Shown: positions 27,358 through 36,169 of the stretch, piece after piece
Layout of the letters: each line of letters begins with the position of its first letter
How positions within the stretch are numbered: position 1 is the first letter of the stretch
Source of the DNA: an uncultured Eubacteriales bacterium
Lineage (GTDB): Bacteria; Bacillota; Clostridia; Lachnospirales; Lachnospiraceae
Assembly: GCA_949284175.1 (NCBI GenBank)
Contig: CASDVE010000010.1
Span: 37,429-101,428 of the forward strand
DNA length: 64,000 nt
Direction: 5' to 3'
The notes under the pieces: model-generated
Told to the model about the DNA's origin: nothing
Seen by the model: only the letters and a program-made list of their open reading frames with translations
The model's database searches: none
Program-made: the position numbers and the translations under genes

Positions 27358-29676
27358 TCATGTTTTGTGTTTCCAGAAACGTATTTCTAGATGATATAAA
27401 ATTCGTTCTATCACAACTGCAATGGCGGATAATCCCATGCCAATGAAGAACGTTCTTGTGTCCACTTTGGAAAGATGTAAAATAGGATATAAAAATCCAA
27501 CAGCAATGACAAAGCCTCCCACCATCATGGTACAGATAGCAACACGCAATTTTGTGAATGGGATGCAGGAGCGAATCACTGCGATCATGGATACGGTAAT
27601 TAAAACAAGATACATAGTCGTTACCATATTCACCTGTAAAGCAGGATAGCATAACATGATAAGGATAAACATGATAACAATGCTCACCGCATTGGGAATG
27701 GCATTTTGAAATACGGTAGGCAAAAATTTTCCTTGTATTTTTCTTGTATCGGATTCAAAAATAGTGAGGAAAGAAGGCATAGCTTCGATCAATAAATCAA
27801 TTAATGTGATTTGAAGTGGAATAAACGGAAACGGTGTGTTCATTAAGACACAAAATAGGGATAATAAAACGGTATATACGGTTTTAATAAAGAAAACACC
27901 GGCAACACGAGTCACATTATTGACAACTTTTCGACCTTCCAATAATACATCTGGAAGACAGGTGAAATCACTGTTTAATAAGACCACTTGGGAAATTTGT
28001 TTGGAAGCATCACTTCCATCAGCGATGGCAATGGAGCAATCAGCTTCTCTTAATGCCAATAAGTCATTGACACCATCTCCTGTCATAGCTACATGATGCC
28101 CATCTGCTTTTAATGCGTCTACAATCTGTTTTTTCTGAATTGGAGTTACCCGTCCAAATACAGTATAACGATTTACCACATCTTTCATTTCGCTGCCTTT
28201 TACCGTTGACATATCAATGGCACGTTCTGCGTGAAGAACCCCTGCCTTTTTTGCGATGGCAGAAACGGTTGCAACATTATCTCCAGAAATAATCTTTGTT
28301 TCAATTCCCTGCTCATGAAAATATTCCAATGTCTGTTTTGTATTGGTTCGAATGGTATCAGAAAGAAGAATGATGAGCAATGGTTTTACATCATAAGAAG
28401 ATAAGGAAGTTGCCTGTTCATCAAGAGAATGGGAGCTGATTCCCATAGCAATGGCACGCATTCCATCGTTCATCTGTGTGTGAATTTCATCTGGTAAAGG
28501 GGATGAAATAATTTTTTCAACAGCTCCAACAACAATTGTGCCAAGTCCCTCAAATTCGATGGCACTCCATTTTCGCAAAGAAGAGAATGGAATTTTTTTC
28601 TTTGCATGATATTGTGTATTTTTATCAAAATACTCATCCATCGCTTGAAACGTTGCATTGTTATCATCGCTGGCATTGAGATAAGATCCCATAATGAGGG
28701 AAATATCATAGTCTTCATTCAGAGGAACAACCTGTTCCACTTTCATTTTTCCATCGGTAATCGTACCAGTTTTATCAAGACATAATACATCCACATGGGA
28801 AAGTGTTTCTAGGGAGTATAAATCTTGCACTAATACTTGTTTTTTAGCAAGGCGTGTAACGCCGTTGGCAAGAGATACACTGGTGAGTAAAACAAGCCCT
28901 TTTGGAAGCATTCCAAGCAGACCAGCGGCACTGGATACAACCGCATCGAATAAGATATCTTGTCGCAATATTAATGCTTCAAAGAAAAGAAGAGCTCCAA
29001 GAGGGATGATGAAAAAAGTTGTCACTTTTGTCACCTTTTTCATAGAATTCATGAGTTCAGAGTTTTGTTCTTTTACTTTTTGTGCCTCTTTAACGAGAGA
29101 GGTAGCATAGTTATCATTTCCGACTTTGGTAACACGAGCATAACATTTTCCAGAAATAACGCTACTCCCTGATAGAAGAGAGTCACCAATGCTTTTAGAA
29201 ATTGGATCCGATTCTCCAGTTAATAAAGATTCGTTAGCGTCCATAGCACCAGAGATAACAATAGAGTCATTACATACTTGTTGTCCACTTGTTAAGACGA
29301 GGACATCATCCATGACAATGTTATTAATATCCACAATTTGTTCTTTGCCATTCCTTATCACCGTAATGGTTGGTTTAGTTAGAATGGAAAGTTGATCCAC
29401 AAGATGCTTTGCATAGACTTCTTGGATAATTCCAATGACCGCGTTGGTAATGATGATAGCGATGAATACGAGATTTGACCACGCTTGTACAGCGATTAAA
29501 GCTAAAGCGATTAAAAAATTTAAAAGATTGAATAGGGTAAATACATTATCCTTTATAATTTGACCATAGGTTTTCGTGGCGGGTTTGCTTATACCATTGA
29601 CGGCACCTTGTTCAATTCTCTTTTGTACTTCTTGGTCGGAAAGCCCCAATAGAGTATAATCCGATAGTTCTTCCAT
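27358..29676 (-). CDS. P-type cation-transporting ATPase (CtpE-like)
   Basis: A 772-aa integral membrane pump. Actuator-domain LLTGESDPISK, phosphorylation site CLDKTGTITDG, and hinge MTGDGVNDLLALREADCSIA are all present. The M4 motif is MLPKGL, where Ca-ATPases of the SERCA type have PEGL; mycobacterial CtpE, a Ca-uptake ATPase, has a related MIPEGL. The ion is therefore uncertain, with Ca the best guess. The ATG at 29676 is used; the frame extends to a TTG at 29691, but that TTG is part of the SD (TTGGAGGTAA). It lies 52 bp downstream of the Fic gene, likely in one transcript. Confidence 0.82.
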   Translation of the reverse strand: MEELSDYTLLGLSDQEVQKRIEQGAVNGISKPATKTYGQIIKDNVFTLFNLLNFLIALALIAVQAWSNLVFIAIIITNAVIGIIQEVYAKHLVDQLSILTKPTITVIRNGKEQIVDINNIVMDDVLVLTSGQQVCNDSIVISGAMDANESLLTGESDPISKSIGDSLLSGSSVISGKCYARVTKVGNDNYATSLVKEAQKVKEQNSELMNSMKKVTKVTTFFIIPLGALLFFEALILRQDILFDAVVSSAAGLLGMLPKGLVLLTSVSLANGVTRLAKKQVLVQDLYSLETLSHVDVLCLDKTGTITDGKMKVEQVVPLNEDYDISLIMGSYLNASDDNNATFQAMDEYFDKNTQYHAKKKIPFSSLRKWSAIEFEGLGTIVVGAVEKIISSPLPDEIHTQMNDGMRAIAMGISSHSLDEQATSLSSYDVKPLLIILLSDTIRTNTKQTLEYFHEQGIETKIISGDNVATVSAIAKKAGVLHAERAIDMSTVKGSEMKDVVNRYTVFGRVTPIQKKQIVDALKADGHHVAMTGDGVNDLLALREADCSIAIADGSDASKQISQVVLLNSDFTCLPDVLLEGRKVVNNVTRVAGVFFIKTVYTVLLSLFCVLMNTPFPFIPLQITLIDLLIEAMPSFLTIFESDTRKIQGKFLPTVFQNAIPNAVSIVIMFILIMLCYPALQVNMVTTMYLVLITVSMIAVIRSCIPFTKLRVAICTMMVGGFVIAVGFLYPILHLSKVDTRTFFIGMGLSAIAVVIERILYHLEIRFWKHKT

Positions 29677-29728
29677 GAAAATTACCTCCAATTATAATAA
29701 TATCTATGTGAAAAAACGGAAGATAAGA

Positions 29729-30475
29729 TCAATGTAATTCCGTTTCAAGCAAGAGAGTAGCAAGAAGGATGGAAAATGGCTCCATATCATATTCCGTTCT
29801 TGCAATGTGTAATGCGGATTCATAATTTTTTTGATTTTCTTTAGAAATGCTGATCATAGGATAGCCATAGTGAAGAAGAATAACATTCATCATGAGATGA
29901 GCGATTCTTTTATTGCCTTCCATGAAAGGGTGAATATCCAAGACACGTTTTGACATCATAGCAGAAAGTTCCACTGGATGCAGGGTTGTCTTAGAAGAGC
30001 GGAACTGATCCCCAAGATGAGGCATAACATGGGAGAGATCCTCCGGAGAAGGAGAGCGGTATCCTGTGTTTTCATCAAAAAAATGGATGGTGCGATATGC
30101 GTCACTAGGAGCATTTTCAAAATCTGAAAATAATAAATGATGGAAGTGCTTCATCACATCTTCTGTTATTTCTAATGGTTGTTGTTTGGAAAGCAGAACC
30201 ATAAAATCAAAGGCCTTTGCGTATCCAGTAACAGTATGAAAAATTTCTTGTGTCTGCTCTTTGAATAAAGAGGAGTCACTGGAAGAAAGGATTTCTTTTA
30301 TCTGTTCTTTGGATACAAAAAGATTAGAAAAAGCTAGACTATCGGAAAGAAAGCGACATTTCTCATTGAATGTTGGCTGTATAATTCCAGTAGCCCCTTC
30401 CATCGTAGTATTTATTGTTTTGAGTTGTTCTTTCTGTGCATCAACTCTTTGTAATAATTGTTGTAAGTGTGACAT
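29729..30475 (-). CDS. Fic/DOC-family protein
   Basis: A 248-aa protein with the Fic catalytic motif HPFMEGNKR near residue 182. This matches HxFx(D/E)GN(G/K)R and predicts AMP or other nucleotide transfer to a target hydroxyl. An N-terminal helix carries NTTMEGA (residues about 22-28), resembling the inhibitory S/TxxxEG helix of class II Fic proteins, with Asn at the first position. A TTG- or ATG-linked antitoxin gene is not seen, so it may be self-inhibited. SD TAGGAGG precedes the ATG. The target is unknown. Confidence 0.85.
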   Translation of the reverse strand: MSHLQQLLQRVDAQKEQLKTINTTMEGATGIIQPTFNEKCRFLSDSLAFSNLFVSKEQIKEILSSSDSSLFKEQTQEIFHTVTGYAKAFDFMVLLSKQQPLEITEDVMKHFHHLLFSDFENAPSDAYRTIHFFDENTGYRSPSPEDLSHVMPHLGDQFRSSKTTLHPVELSAMMSKRVLDIHPFMEGNKRIAHLMMNVILLHYGYPMISISKENQKNYESALHIARTEYDMEPFSILLATLLLETELH

Positions 30476-30513
30476 GAAAGCCTCCTAAAATTCAAAAATA
30501 GTAATATGTAAGA

Positions 30514-30541
30514 AGTATAACATACTTTAGTATAAATGCAA
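30514..30541 (-). promoter_or_regulatory. Candidate promoter of fic-ATPase operon
   Basis: On the minus strand: TTGCAT (30536-30541), 16 bp, TATACT (30514-30519). AGTATA/ATACT repeats surround the -10 and could be an operator. Confidence 0.55.
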
Positions 30542-30584
30542 CAATACTTCCTTGTCCACTGTTGAAAATATTTGTGAATAAAAA

Positions 30585-30616
30585 AAAGGCATTCCAAATG
30601 GAATACCTTTTTTCTT
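30585..30616 (-). terminator. Terminator of the rubrerythrin gene
   Basis: On the minus strand a stem AAAAAGGTATTCC / GGAATGCCTTTTT with one mismatch and a 4-nt loop, ending in seven T. Confidence 0.85.
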
Positions 30617-30647
30617 ATAGGAATATATTTAGGATAATCAGTATGAA

Positions 30648-31190
30648 TTAGCCAAAGTATCTTTTAAGTAATCCTTCAAATGCTTTTCCGTGACGAGCTT
30701 CATCTCTAGCCATTTCATGAACTGTGTCATGGATAGCGTCTAAGTTAGCAGCTTTTGCACGTTTTGCTAAGTCAAATTTACCAGCAGTAGCACCGTTTTC
30801 AGCTTCTACACGCATTTCAAGGTTTTTCTTTGTAGAGTCTGTTACTACTTCACCGAGTAATTCAGCGAATTTAGCAGCATGTTCCGCTTCTTCTAAAGCA
30901 GCTTTTTCCCAGTATAATCCGATTTCTGGATATCCTTCTCTATGAGCTACTCTTGACATAGCTAAGTACATACCAACTTCTCTACATTCTCCTTCGTAGT
31001 TAGCTCTTAAATCTTCCATGATGTCTTCGCTAGCACCTTGTGCAACACCTACAACGTGTTCAGCAGCCCAAGTCATATCAGCTGATTGTTCTTGGAATTT
31101 AGAAGCTGGTGCCTGACATACAGGACATTTTTCTGGAGCTGTTTCTCCTTCATGAACATAACCACATACCATACATACAAATTTTTTCAT
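30648..31190 (-). CDS. Reverse rubrerythrin (peroxide reductase)
   Basis: A 180-aa oxidative-stress protein of anaerobes. The rubredoxin Fe(SCys)4 domain is N-terminal (FVCMVCGY ... KCPVC, residues 4-24), the reverse of classical rubrerythrin. The ferritin-like diiron domain follows with E...EEAEHAA near residue 107 and a C-terminal DEARHGK near 165. Related clostridial proteins act as terminal H2O2/O2 reductases. The gene has a consensus promoter with a perfect Fur/PerR-type palindrome at its start site, and a PerR-type regulator lies next upstream. Monocistronic with its own terminator. Confidence 0.93.
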   Translation of the reverse strand: MKKFVCMVCGYVHEGETAPEKCPVCQAPASKFQEQSADMTWAAEHVVGVAQGASEDIMEDLRANYEGECREVGMYLAMSRVAHREGYPEIGLYWEKAALEEAEHAAKFAELLGEVVTDSTKKNLEMRVEAENGATAGKFDLAKRAKAANLDAIHDTVHEMARDEARHGKAFEGLLKRYFG

Positions 31191-31243
31191 CTTTAAATTC
31201 TCCTTTTCTATAAATCTACTTTTTATACTTTACTACTATACAA

Positions 31244-31262
31244 AACAGTAATCATTACTGTT
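31244..31262. promoter_or_regulatory. PerR/Fur-type box of the rubrerythrin gene
   Basis: Perfect 9-1-9 palindrome AACAGTAAT-C-ATTACTGTT. It sits 10-28 bp downstream of the -10, across the transcription start, a position that gives repression. Confidence 0.8.
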
Positions 31263-31271
31263 ATTGACTAA

Positions 31272-31300
31272 ATCATATCACTTATTTCAGTGTTTGTCAA
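31272..31300 (-). promoter_or_regulatory. Sigma-A promoter of the rubrerythrin gene
   Basis: On the minus strand: TTGACA (31295-31300), 17 bp, TATGAT (31272-31277). Near-consensus, suiting high induced expression. Confidence 0.82.
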
Positions 31301-31395
31301 TAGGTTTTTTCTTTTTATTTTTTCTATCTTTTCTATATTGAAGGAAAAGCAAAAGCCTTTCCCTCAACATAGAAATAGACTTGTGCAAGCATAGT

Positions 31396-31806
31396 TTATA
31401 ACTCGTTGTCTTCGTGTAACTGATCCAGACATTTTTCACAGGTTCCGTGGAAAAATACGGTATATCTGGAAATCTGTCCAGCAAAATTCTCTGATGCGAT
31501 ATCCTTTATGAAATCAATAGGATCCATCTCCAGATCGATAACACTTCCACATTTATCACAAACAAAGTGATTATGAGGAGCTATCCTAGCATCATAGCGA
31601 TCAATTTTGTCATCACAGGGAAGCTTGATAATCTGTCCGAGTTCACAGAGTAGACCAAGATTACGATAGACAGTACCAAGGCTGATATTTGGCATAATTT
31701 CTCGCATATGCGTATAAATAACATCAGCAGAAGGATGATCTGTACAAGATTCTAAAAAAGCCATAATCGCATCACGCTGTTTACTCTTTTTTAAAACCGG
31801 GCTCAT
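31396..31806 (-). CDS. perR: Fur-family peroxide regulator (PerR-like)
   Basis: A 136-aa Fur-family repressor. The winged helix is residues ~8-80 (PSADVIYTHMREIMPNISLGTVYRNLGLL). The regulatory metal residues include HNHFVCDKCG and a C-terminal CEKC, giving the structural CxxC...CxxC zinc site. Asp replaces His/Glu in places typical of PerR (DKIDRYDA). The ATG at 31806 has SD AAAGGAG with 7 nt; the ATG at 31812 is too close. Its promoter carries a PerR-type box, so it is probably autoregulated and controls the rubrerythrin gene. Confidence 0.88.
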   Translation of the reverse strand: MSPVLKKSKQRDAIMAFLESCTDHPSADVIYTHMREIMPNISLGTVYRNLGLLCELGQIIKLPCDDKIDRYDARIAPHNHFVCDKCGSVIDLEMDPIDFIKDIASENFAGQISRYTVFFHGTCEKCLDQLHEDNEL

Positions 31807-31825
31807 AGGCATTCTCCTTTAATAA

Positions 31826-31840
31826 TGATAATTATTACTG
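31826..31840. promoter_or_regulatory. PerR/Fur-type box of perR
   Basis: TGATAATTATTACTG matches the 7-1-7 Fur/PerR pattern (core TAAT-N-ATTA) and lies 5-19 bp downstream of the perR -10. Confidence 0.7.
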
Positions 31841-31844
31841 TTTT

Positions 31845-31873
31845 AGTATAATCTCTTTTTTGAAAAATGTCAA
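31845..31873 (-). promoter_or_regulatory. Sigma-A promoter of perR
   Basis: On the minus strand: perfect TTGACA (31868-31873), 17 bp, TATACT (31845-31850). Confidence 0.82.
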
Positions 31874-31962
31874 GCATATTCTAATTTTTTTTTACATAGG
31901 ATTAGCAAAGAGACAAACCTTCCATATAAAAAGAGTTTGTATAAGAGAAAGGAGTGGGAGCT

Positions 31963-34623
31963 ATGCACGAGATGAAAAGCAAAAGAGAATTATTGATGGA
32001 ATATCAAGCCGACGAGAGAAATGGGCTTACGGAGGAAGAGGCGAACAAAAGACAGAGAAAATATGGGGAAAATGAGTTAAAACATAAAGAGCCGAAAAAA
32101 TGGTATGAAATGTTTTTGGAACAATTAAATGAGCCACTTATTTTTATTTTATTTATAGCGGCAGCGATTTCCATGCTTTTAGGGGAGATCAGTGATACCG
32201 CTATTATTTTAGTTGTTATTTTAGTCAATGCAGTTGTTGGGGTCGTGCAAGAAGGAAAGGCATTAAAAGCATTAGAGGCGTTAAAGCAATTGACAAGCCC
32301 GTTAGCTCTTGTGAAAAGGGAAGGAAGAACGTATGAGATCGAGGCAAAGAAGTTGGTGCCTGGTGACCTTGTTCTATTAGAAGCAGGAAGACAAGTTCCC
32401 GCTGATATTCGCCTTATGATGGCACAAAGTCTTCGAGTGGAGGAGTCCGCCTTAACGGGAGAATCCATTCCTTCTAATAAAGATGCGGATTATGTGGCAA
32501 AAAAAGAAGTTGCTTTGGGGGACAGAAAAAATATGGTATTCACCTCTACCAATGTATTAAATGGAAGAGGGGAAGGCATTGTGGTTGCCACAGGAATGAA
32601 TACAGAAATTGGAAAGATTGCTGGAATGTTAAATGAAGCAGAAGAAGAAAGTACGCCGTTGCAAAAAAAATTGGCGGAGCTTGGAACGTTATTAAGTGCA
32701 GTTGCCGTTGTTTTATGTGTTCTATTGTTCTTATTAGCCATTTTGCAAAAGCGTCCTCTTTTTGAAATGTTGATTACAGCCATTTCTTTAGCTGTGGCAG
32801 CAGTGCCAGAGGGACTACCAGCTGTTGTGACCATTGTATTGGCTCTTAGCGTTTCTCGTATGGTTAAAGTGAATACCATTGTGAGAAGATTGCCCTCTGT
32901 GGAAACACTAGGTTGTGTGAATGTGGTTTGCTCTGATAAGACAGGTACTTTGACACAAAATAAAATGACCGTACTTTATGGATATTATGATGGCACGATC
33001 TACCCAGTAAAAGAGTTTCCTAAGAAAATAAGTTCTGATTACATAAGGGGATTTATTCTTTGCAATGATGGTGTTATTGATGGGAAGAGGGAAATTGGCG
33101 ATCCGACAGAAACTGCTCTTTTAGAATTTGGGCTCAAATTTGGATACAAAAAAGAAAGTTTGGAATATCAATTTCCTAGGAAAGGAGAAATTCCATTTGA
33201 TTCAGAGCGAAAAATGATGACAACCCTCCATAAAAATGGGGCTAGTACCATTAGTTATACAAAGGGATCTACGGATGAAATTTTAAAACGCTGTACCAAA
33301 ATTGAGGAGAGAGGACACGTGCGAACCATTTCTGCTTCTGATAAAAAAGCCATTGGACAGGCGATGGAATGGATGTCAGAAAAGGCTCTTCGGGTGCTTG
33401 CAGTAGCAAAGAGGGAACAGGATCAAACCCCTATGGAACAGGATTTGACTTTTTTGGGACTTGTTGGCATGGTGGATCCTGCAAGACCGGAGGCACAAGG
33501 TGCCATTGCAACATTTAAAAGAGCGGGAGTGCGTACAGTGATGATTACAGGGGATCATGTGGATACTGCCTTTGCCATTGCAAAAGAATTGGGGATTGCT
33601 ACCAAAAAAGAAGAGTGTGTAAGCGGGAATGAGCTAGATAGAATGAGTGATGGAGAACTGACAAGACGTCTGGAAATATTGCGGGTGTTTGCAAGAGTAT
33701 CACCAGCCCATAAGGTGAGGATTGTCAATGGGTTTAAAAGCAGAGGGGATATTGTTGCTATGACAGGAGATGGTGTCAACGATGCCCCTTCCTTAAAGTC
33801 TGCCGATATAGGAATTGCCATGGGACTGCATGGAACGGATGTGGCAAAAGAAGCATCGGATCTGATCTTAGTGGATGATAATTTTGCCACCATTGAAAAA
33901 GCCATTGAAGAAGGGCGAGGGATTTATGCTAATATAAAAAAAGCCATTGTATTTTTGCTCTCTTCCAATTTCGGGGAGATCATCACCATGTTTATTGCTG
34001 TTTTGCTTGGAATGCCATCTCCTCTTCGGGCGAGCCATATTCTATGGATCAATTTGATTACTGACTCTTTTCCTGCACTGGCACTAGGTGTGGATATTAA
34101 TAATAGTGCCTTATTGATGGAGAAGCCACCTCGTAAAGCAAAAGAGAGTTTGTTTGCCCATGGAGGTTTGTTCTACACTCTTTTTTATGGAGCATTGATT
34201 GGAGGGCTTAGTTTACTCGCCTTTTTCACCGTACCCTATGTAAAGAGCATGGCAATGGGACAGGAGTTTCACCTTTCTAACTTACTTCTTTTATTAAAAC
34301 AAGAGGATATTTTACGACGCTCCCAAACCTATGCGTTTACGGTGCTTGGCATATCACAACTTTTTCATGCCATTGGGATGAGAGATGTGGAATTGTCCAT
34401 TTTTCGAATGAAGCACTTAGAAAATAAATGGATGCTTGGAGCTTTTGCATTTGGGATTTTTCTTCAGCTATTGGTGACAGAAATTCCTTATTTTGTAAGC
34501 GTTTTTGGAACGGCACAGCTTTCTTTAAAAGAATGGGAAATGTTGATCTTTTTATCTGCCATGCCGTTATTAGCCCATGAAATACTGGCTCTTAGATGGG
34601 GAGAACGGGTAGAAAAACAATAA
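31963..34623 (+). CDS. P2A-type calcium-translocating P-type ATPase
   Basis: An 886-aa membrane pump of the SERCA/PMR1 class, probably exporting Ca2+ (or Mn2+). Features in order: N-terminal cation-ATPase region, actuator SALTGES near residue 165, M4 AAVPEGLPAVVT near 280, phosphorylation CSDKTGTLTQNKM near 324, hinge MTGDGVNDAPSLKSADIGIAMG near 600, and M5-M6 NLITDSFPALALGVD near 695. The ATG at 31963 is preceded by GAAAGGAG with 8 nt; the GTG at 31954 overlaps that SD. It is divergent from perR, and no PerR box is positioned for it alone. It converges on ytaF with only 3 bp between. Confidence 0.9.
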   Translation: MHEMKSKRELLMEYQADERNGLTEEEANKRQRKYGENELKHKEPKKWYEMFLEQLNEPLIFILFIAAAISMLLGEISDTAIILVVILVNAVVGVVQEGKALKALEALKQLTSPLALVKREGRTYEIEAKKLVPGDLVLLEAGRQVPADIRLMMAQSLRVEESALTGESIPSNKDADYVAKKEVALGDRKNMVFTSTNVLNGRGEGIVVATGMNTEIGKIAGMLNEAEEESTPLQKKLAELGTLLSAVAVVLCVLLFLLAILQKRPLFEMLITAISLAVAAVPEGLPAVVTIVLALSVSRMVKVNTIVRRLPSVETLGCVNVVCSDKTGTLTQNKMTVLYGYYDGTIYPVKEFPKKISSDYIRGFILCNDGVIDGKREIGDPTETALLEFGLKFGYKKESLEYQFPRKGEIPFDSERKMMTTLHKNGASTISYTKGSTDEILKRCTKIEERGHVRTISASDKKAIGQAMEWMSEKALRVLAVAKREQDQTPMEQDLTFLGLVGMVDPARPEAQGAIATFKRAGVRTVMITGDHVDTAFAIAKELGIATKKEECVSGNELDRMSDGELTRRLEILRVFARVSPAHKVRIVNGFKSRGDIVAMTGDGVNDAPSLKSADIGIAMGLHGTDVAKEASDLILVDDNFATIEKAIEEGRGIYANIKKAIVFLLSSNFGEIITMFIAVLLGMPSPLRASHILWINLITDSFPALALGVDINNSALLMEKPPRKAKESLFAHGGLFYTLFYGALIGGLSLLAFFTVPYVKSMAMGQEFHLSNLLLLLKQEDILRRSQTYAFTVLGISQLFHAIGMRDVELSIFRMKHLENKWMLGAFAFGIFLQLLVTEIPYFVSVFGTAQLSLKEWEMLIFLSAMPLLAHEILALRWGERVEKQ

Positions 34624-34626
34624 ACA

Positions 34627-35268
34627 TCAGAAAAAGCGTTCCACAATAGCAAGACAAATCAGTAAAAATCCACCGATCCAAGAAAAGTCTAAGGTTGTTT
34701 TTGTCGTTAGTTTATTTCCAAAAGAACTGCCTAAAATAACGGCTAGCATGCCTAAGAAAAAGGAAGAAAACACAGTGAGAAAGGGATGGGATGTAAGATT
34801 GCTTGCACCAAGCCCGGCTGCTGCACTATCTAAAGAAAGGGCAATGGCTAGAGAAATCGCCTCTTCAGGAGAAAGATCTTGCCCTTTATCCGCATTGGCT
34901 TTTTCTGGATCTCCATAGATCGTGATAATAAAGGAAAGACTTAAAAAGTGAAAGTGTATTTTGTGTTTCTTAATATGCCCTTCGTTGATGAGATGGCGAA
35001 TATGGCTGTCAAAAAATTTAATCAGTCCAATACTAAATAATAAAAAGAAACTGATATTGTTAGAAACGGACAAAGGAATGAGAGAGAGAAACCCTTGCCC
35101 AGCTAGCAAAGAGACAAATAAAATACCACTACAAATACCGCTGATGGTGAAAACCGATGTCAGCGGTATTTTTATTTTACTAGCTCCATAGGCAAAAGAA
35201 GCTCCAAAACTATCTATGGAAAGTGCAAAAGTGAACACAAGAATTTCCATCAAGAGTGAAAACACCAC
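34627..35268 (-). CDS. ytaF: YtaF-like sporulation membrane protein
   Basis: A 213-aa membrane protein of the MntP/YtaF (LysE-like) group, with two three-helix repeats: FALSIDSFGASFAYG near the start and AISLAIALSLDSAAAGLG near residue 143. The cytoplasmic loop has an EF-hand-like GDPEKANADKGQDLSPEEA segment, the mark of YtaF. Family members are sporulation-associated or Mn-efflux pumps. The start is uncertain: GTG at 35268 or 35265 follow AGGTGG at usable spacing, while GTG 35277 lies inside that SD and ATG 35250 has none. Confidence 0.75.
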   Translation of the reverse strand: MVFSLLMEILVFTFALSIDSFGASFAYGASKIKIPLTSVFTISGICSGILFVSLLAGQGFLSLIPLSVSNNISFFLLFSIGLIKFFDSHIRHLINEGHIKKHKIHFHFLSLSFIITIYGDPEKANADKGQDLSPEEAISLAIALSLDSAAAGLGASNLTSHPFLTVFSSFFLGMLAVILGSSFGNKLTTKTTLDFSWIGGFLLICLAIVERFF

Positions 35269-35338
35269 AGATACCACCTAACGTTCGATTTATTTCTAGT
35301 GTATTCAACTAAAAAAGAAAGAGTGATAAAGAAGGTAA

Positions 35339-36169
35339 TTAACGATTCCCATATTGCCCAGGAGAGGTGTGGAAAATTCTTTTAAACGCTCGTGAGAAGG
35401 TGGAGTAATCTTGAAATCCACAGGAAAAACAAACCTCTGTTGCAGACATTCCCTCTTTTAGACGAGAGCCTGCCAGTTGGATTCGTTTTCTGGTAATATA
35501 CTGATGAAGGCTCATGCCTGTTTCCTGACGAAATAGGTGCATCAAATAAGAAGGGCTGACATAGATGAGTTCTGCCAGATCTGGAATGGATAATGGCTGA
35601 TCTAAATGCTCTCTTATATATTGAATCAGCAGTTGGATTCGTTCATCGCTATGATAAGAGGCAATTGCATGATTTTTAGAAATCAATTCCCGATTCAGTT
35701 GAATTAAAATTTGAAATAACAAAGTATCCGCCATAAGTTCATTTCCAAAATCTTTATGATGAAGCTCTTCATGTAACGCTTTTAAGTGGCTCAAAAAGAT
35801 AGAACGAATGGGATCTTCTAATCGGAGAAGATGGAGGCGATTTTTGGAAGCTGTTTGAAAACAGGAAAGCAATTCTGCACTATTTTGGTTGTAGGAGTGC
35901 AAAAATGCAGGATTTACCCATAAAATATATCGCTCATACGGGAGGGAGAGATCGATCTTTGGTCGGTGAATGTCATTTTGATGAATGAGAAGAACATCCA
36001 TTGGTTCTAGTTCATAGTTACAGCCTTCAATAAGATAAGATGCCTTTCCAGACAAAAATACGACAATTTTAGGAAATTCATGGTAGTGTTCCTCGATTTC
36101 CTTTGTCGTTTGATCTTTTAAATAAAATAATTGATAGTTTTTATGCAAATACCCACGCTTTTGATTCAT
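35339..36169 (-). CDS. AraC-family regulator with cupin domain
   Basis: A 276-aa regulator. The N-terminal cupin (EEHYHEFPKIVVFLSG ... LIHQNDIHRP, residues ~26-70) is followed by a helical linker and the two C-terminal HTHs (LIYVSPSYLMHLFRQETG and VCFSCGFQDYSTFSRAFKR, about residues 205-265). Its ATG overlaps the RloB stop (TCAT at 36166-36169 on the plus strand), with SD AAAGG inside rloB. It is thus translationally coupled to the RloAB defence pair. The regulator's ligand is unknown. This arrangement is unusual. Confidence 0.87.
   Translation of the reverse strand: MNQKRGYLHKNYQLFYLKDQTTKEIEEHYHEFPKIVVFLSGKASYLIEGCNYELEPMDVLLIHQNDIHRPKIDLSLPYERYILWVNPAFLHSYNQNSAELLSCFQTASKNRLHLLRLEDPIRSIFLSHLKALHEELHHKDFGNELMADTLLFQILIQLNRELISKNHAIASYHSDERIQLLIQYIREHLDQPLSIPDLAELIYVSPSYLMHLFRQETGMSLHQYITRKRIQLAGSRLKEGMSATEVCFSCGFQDYSTFSRAFKRIFHTSPGQYGNR

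Noticed and set aside
29677..29691. TTG start for the CtpE-like ATPase (and the similar case at 58802-58816 for the ferredoxin)
   Set aside because: In both genes the TTG is the first part of the SD TTGGAGGTAA; the ATG 15 nt downstream is the start.
30412..30597. Small ORF before fic as an antitoxin gene
   Set aside because: It overlaps fic in another frame and has no SD; no Fic antitoxin motif is convincing.
31338..31367. Terminator of perR
   Set aside because: A stem of TTGAAGGAAAAG with CCTTTCCCTCAA forms with wobble, but no T-run follows on the minus strand.
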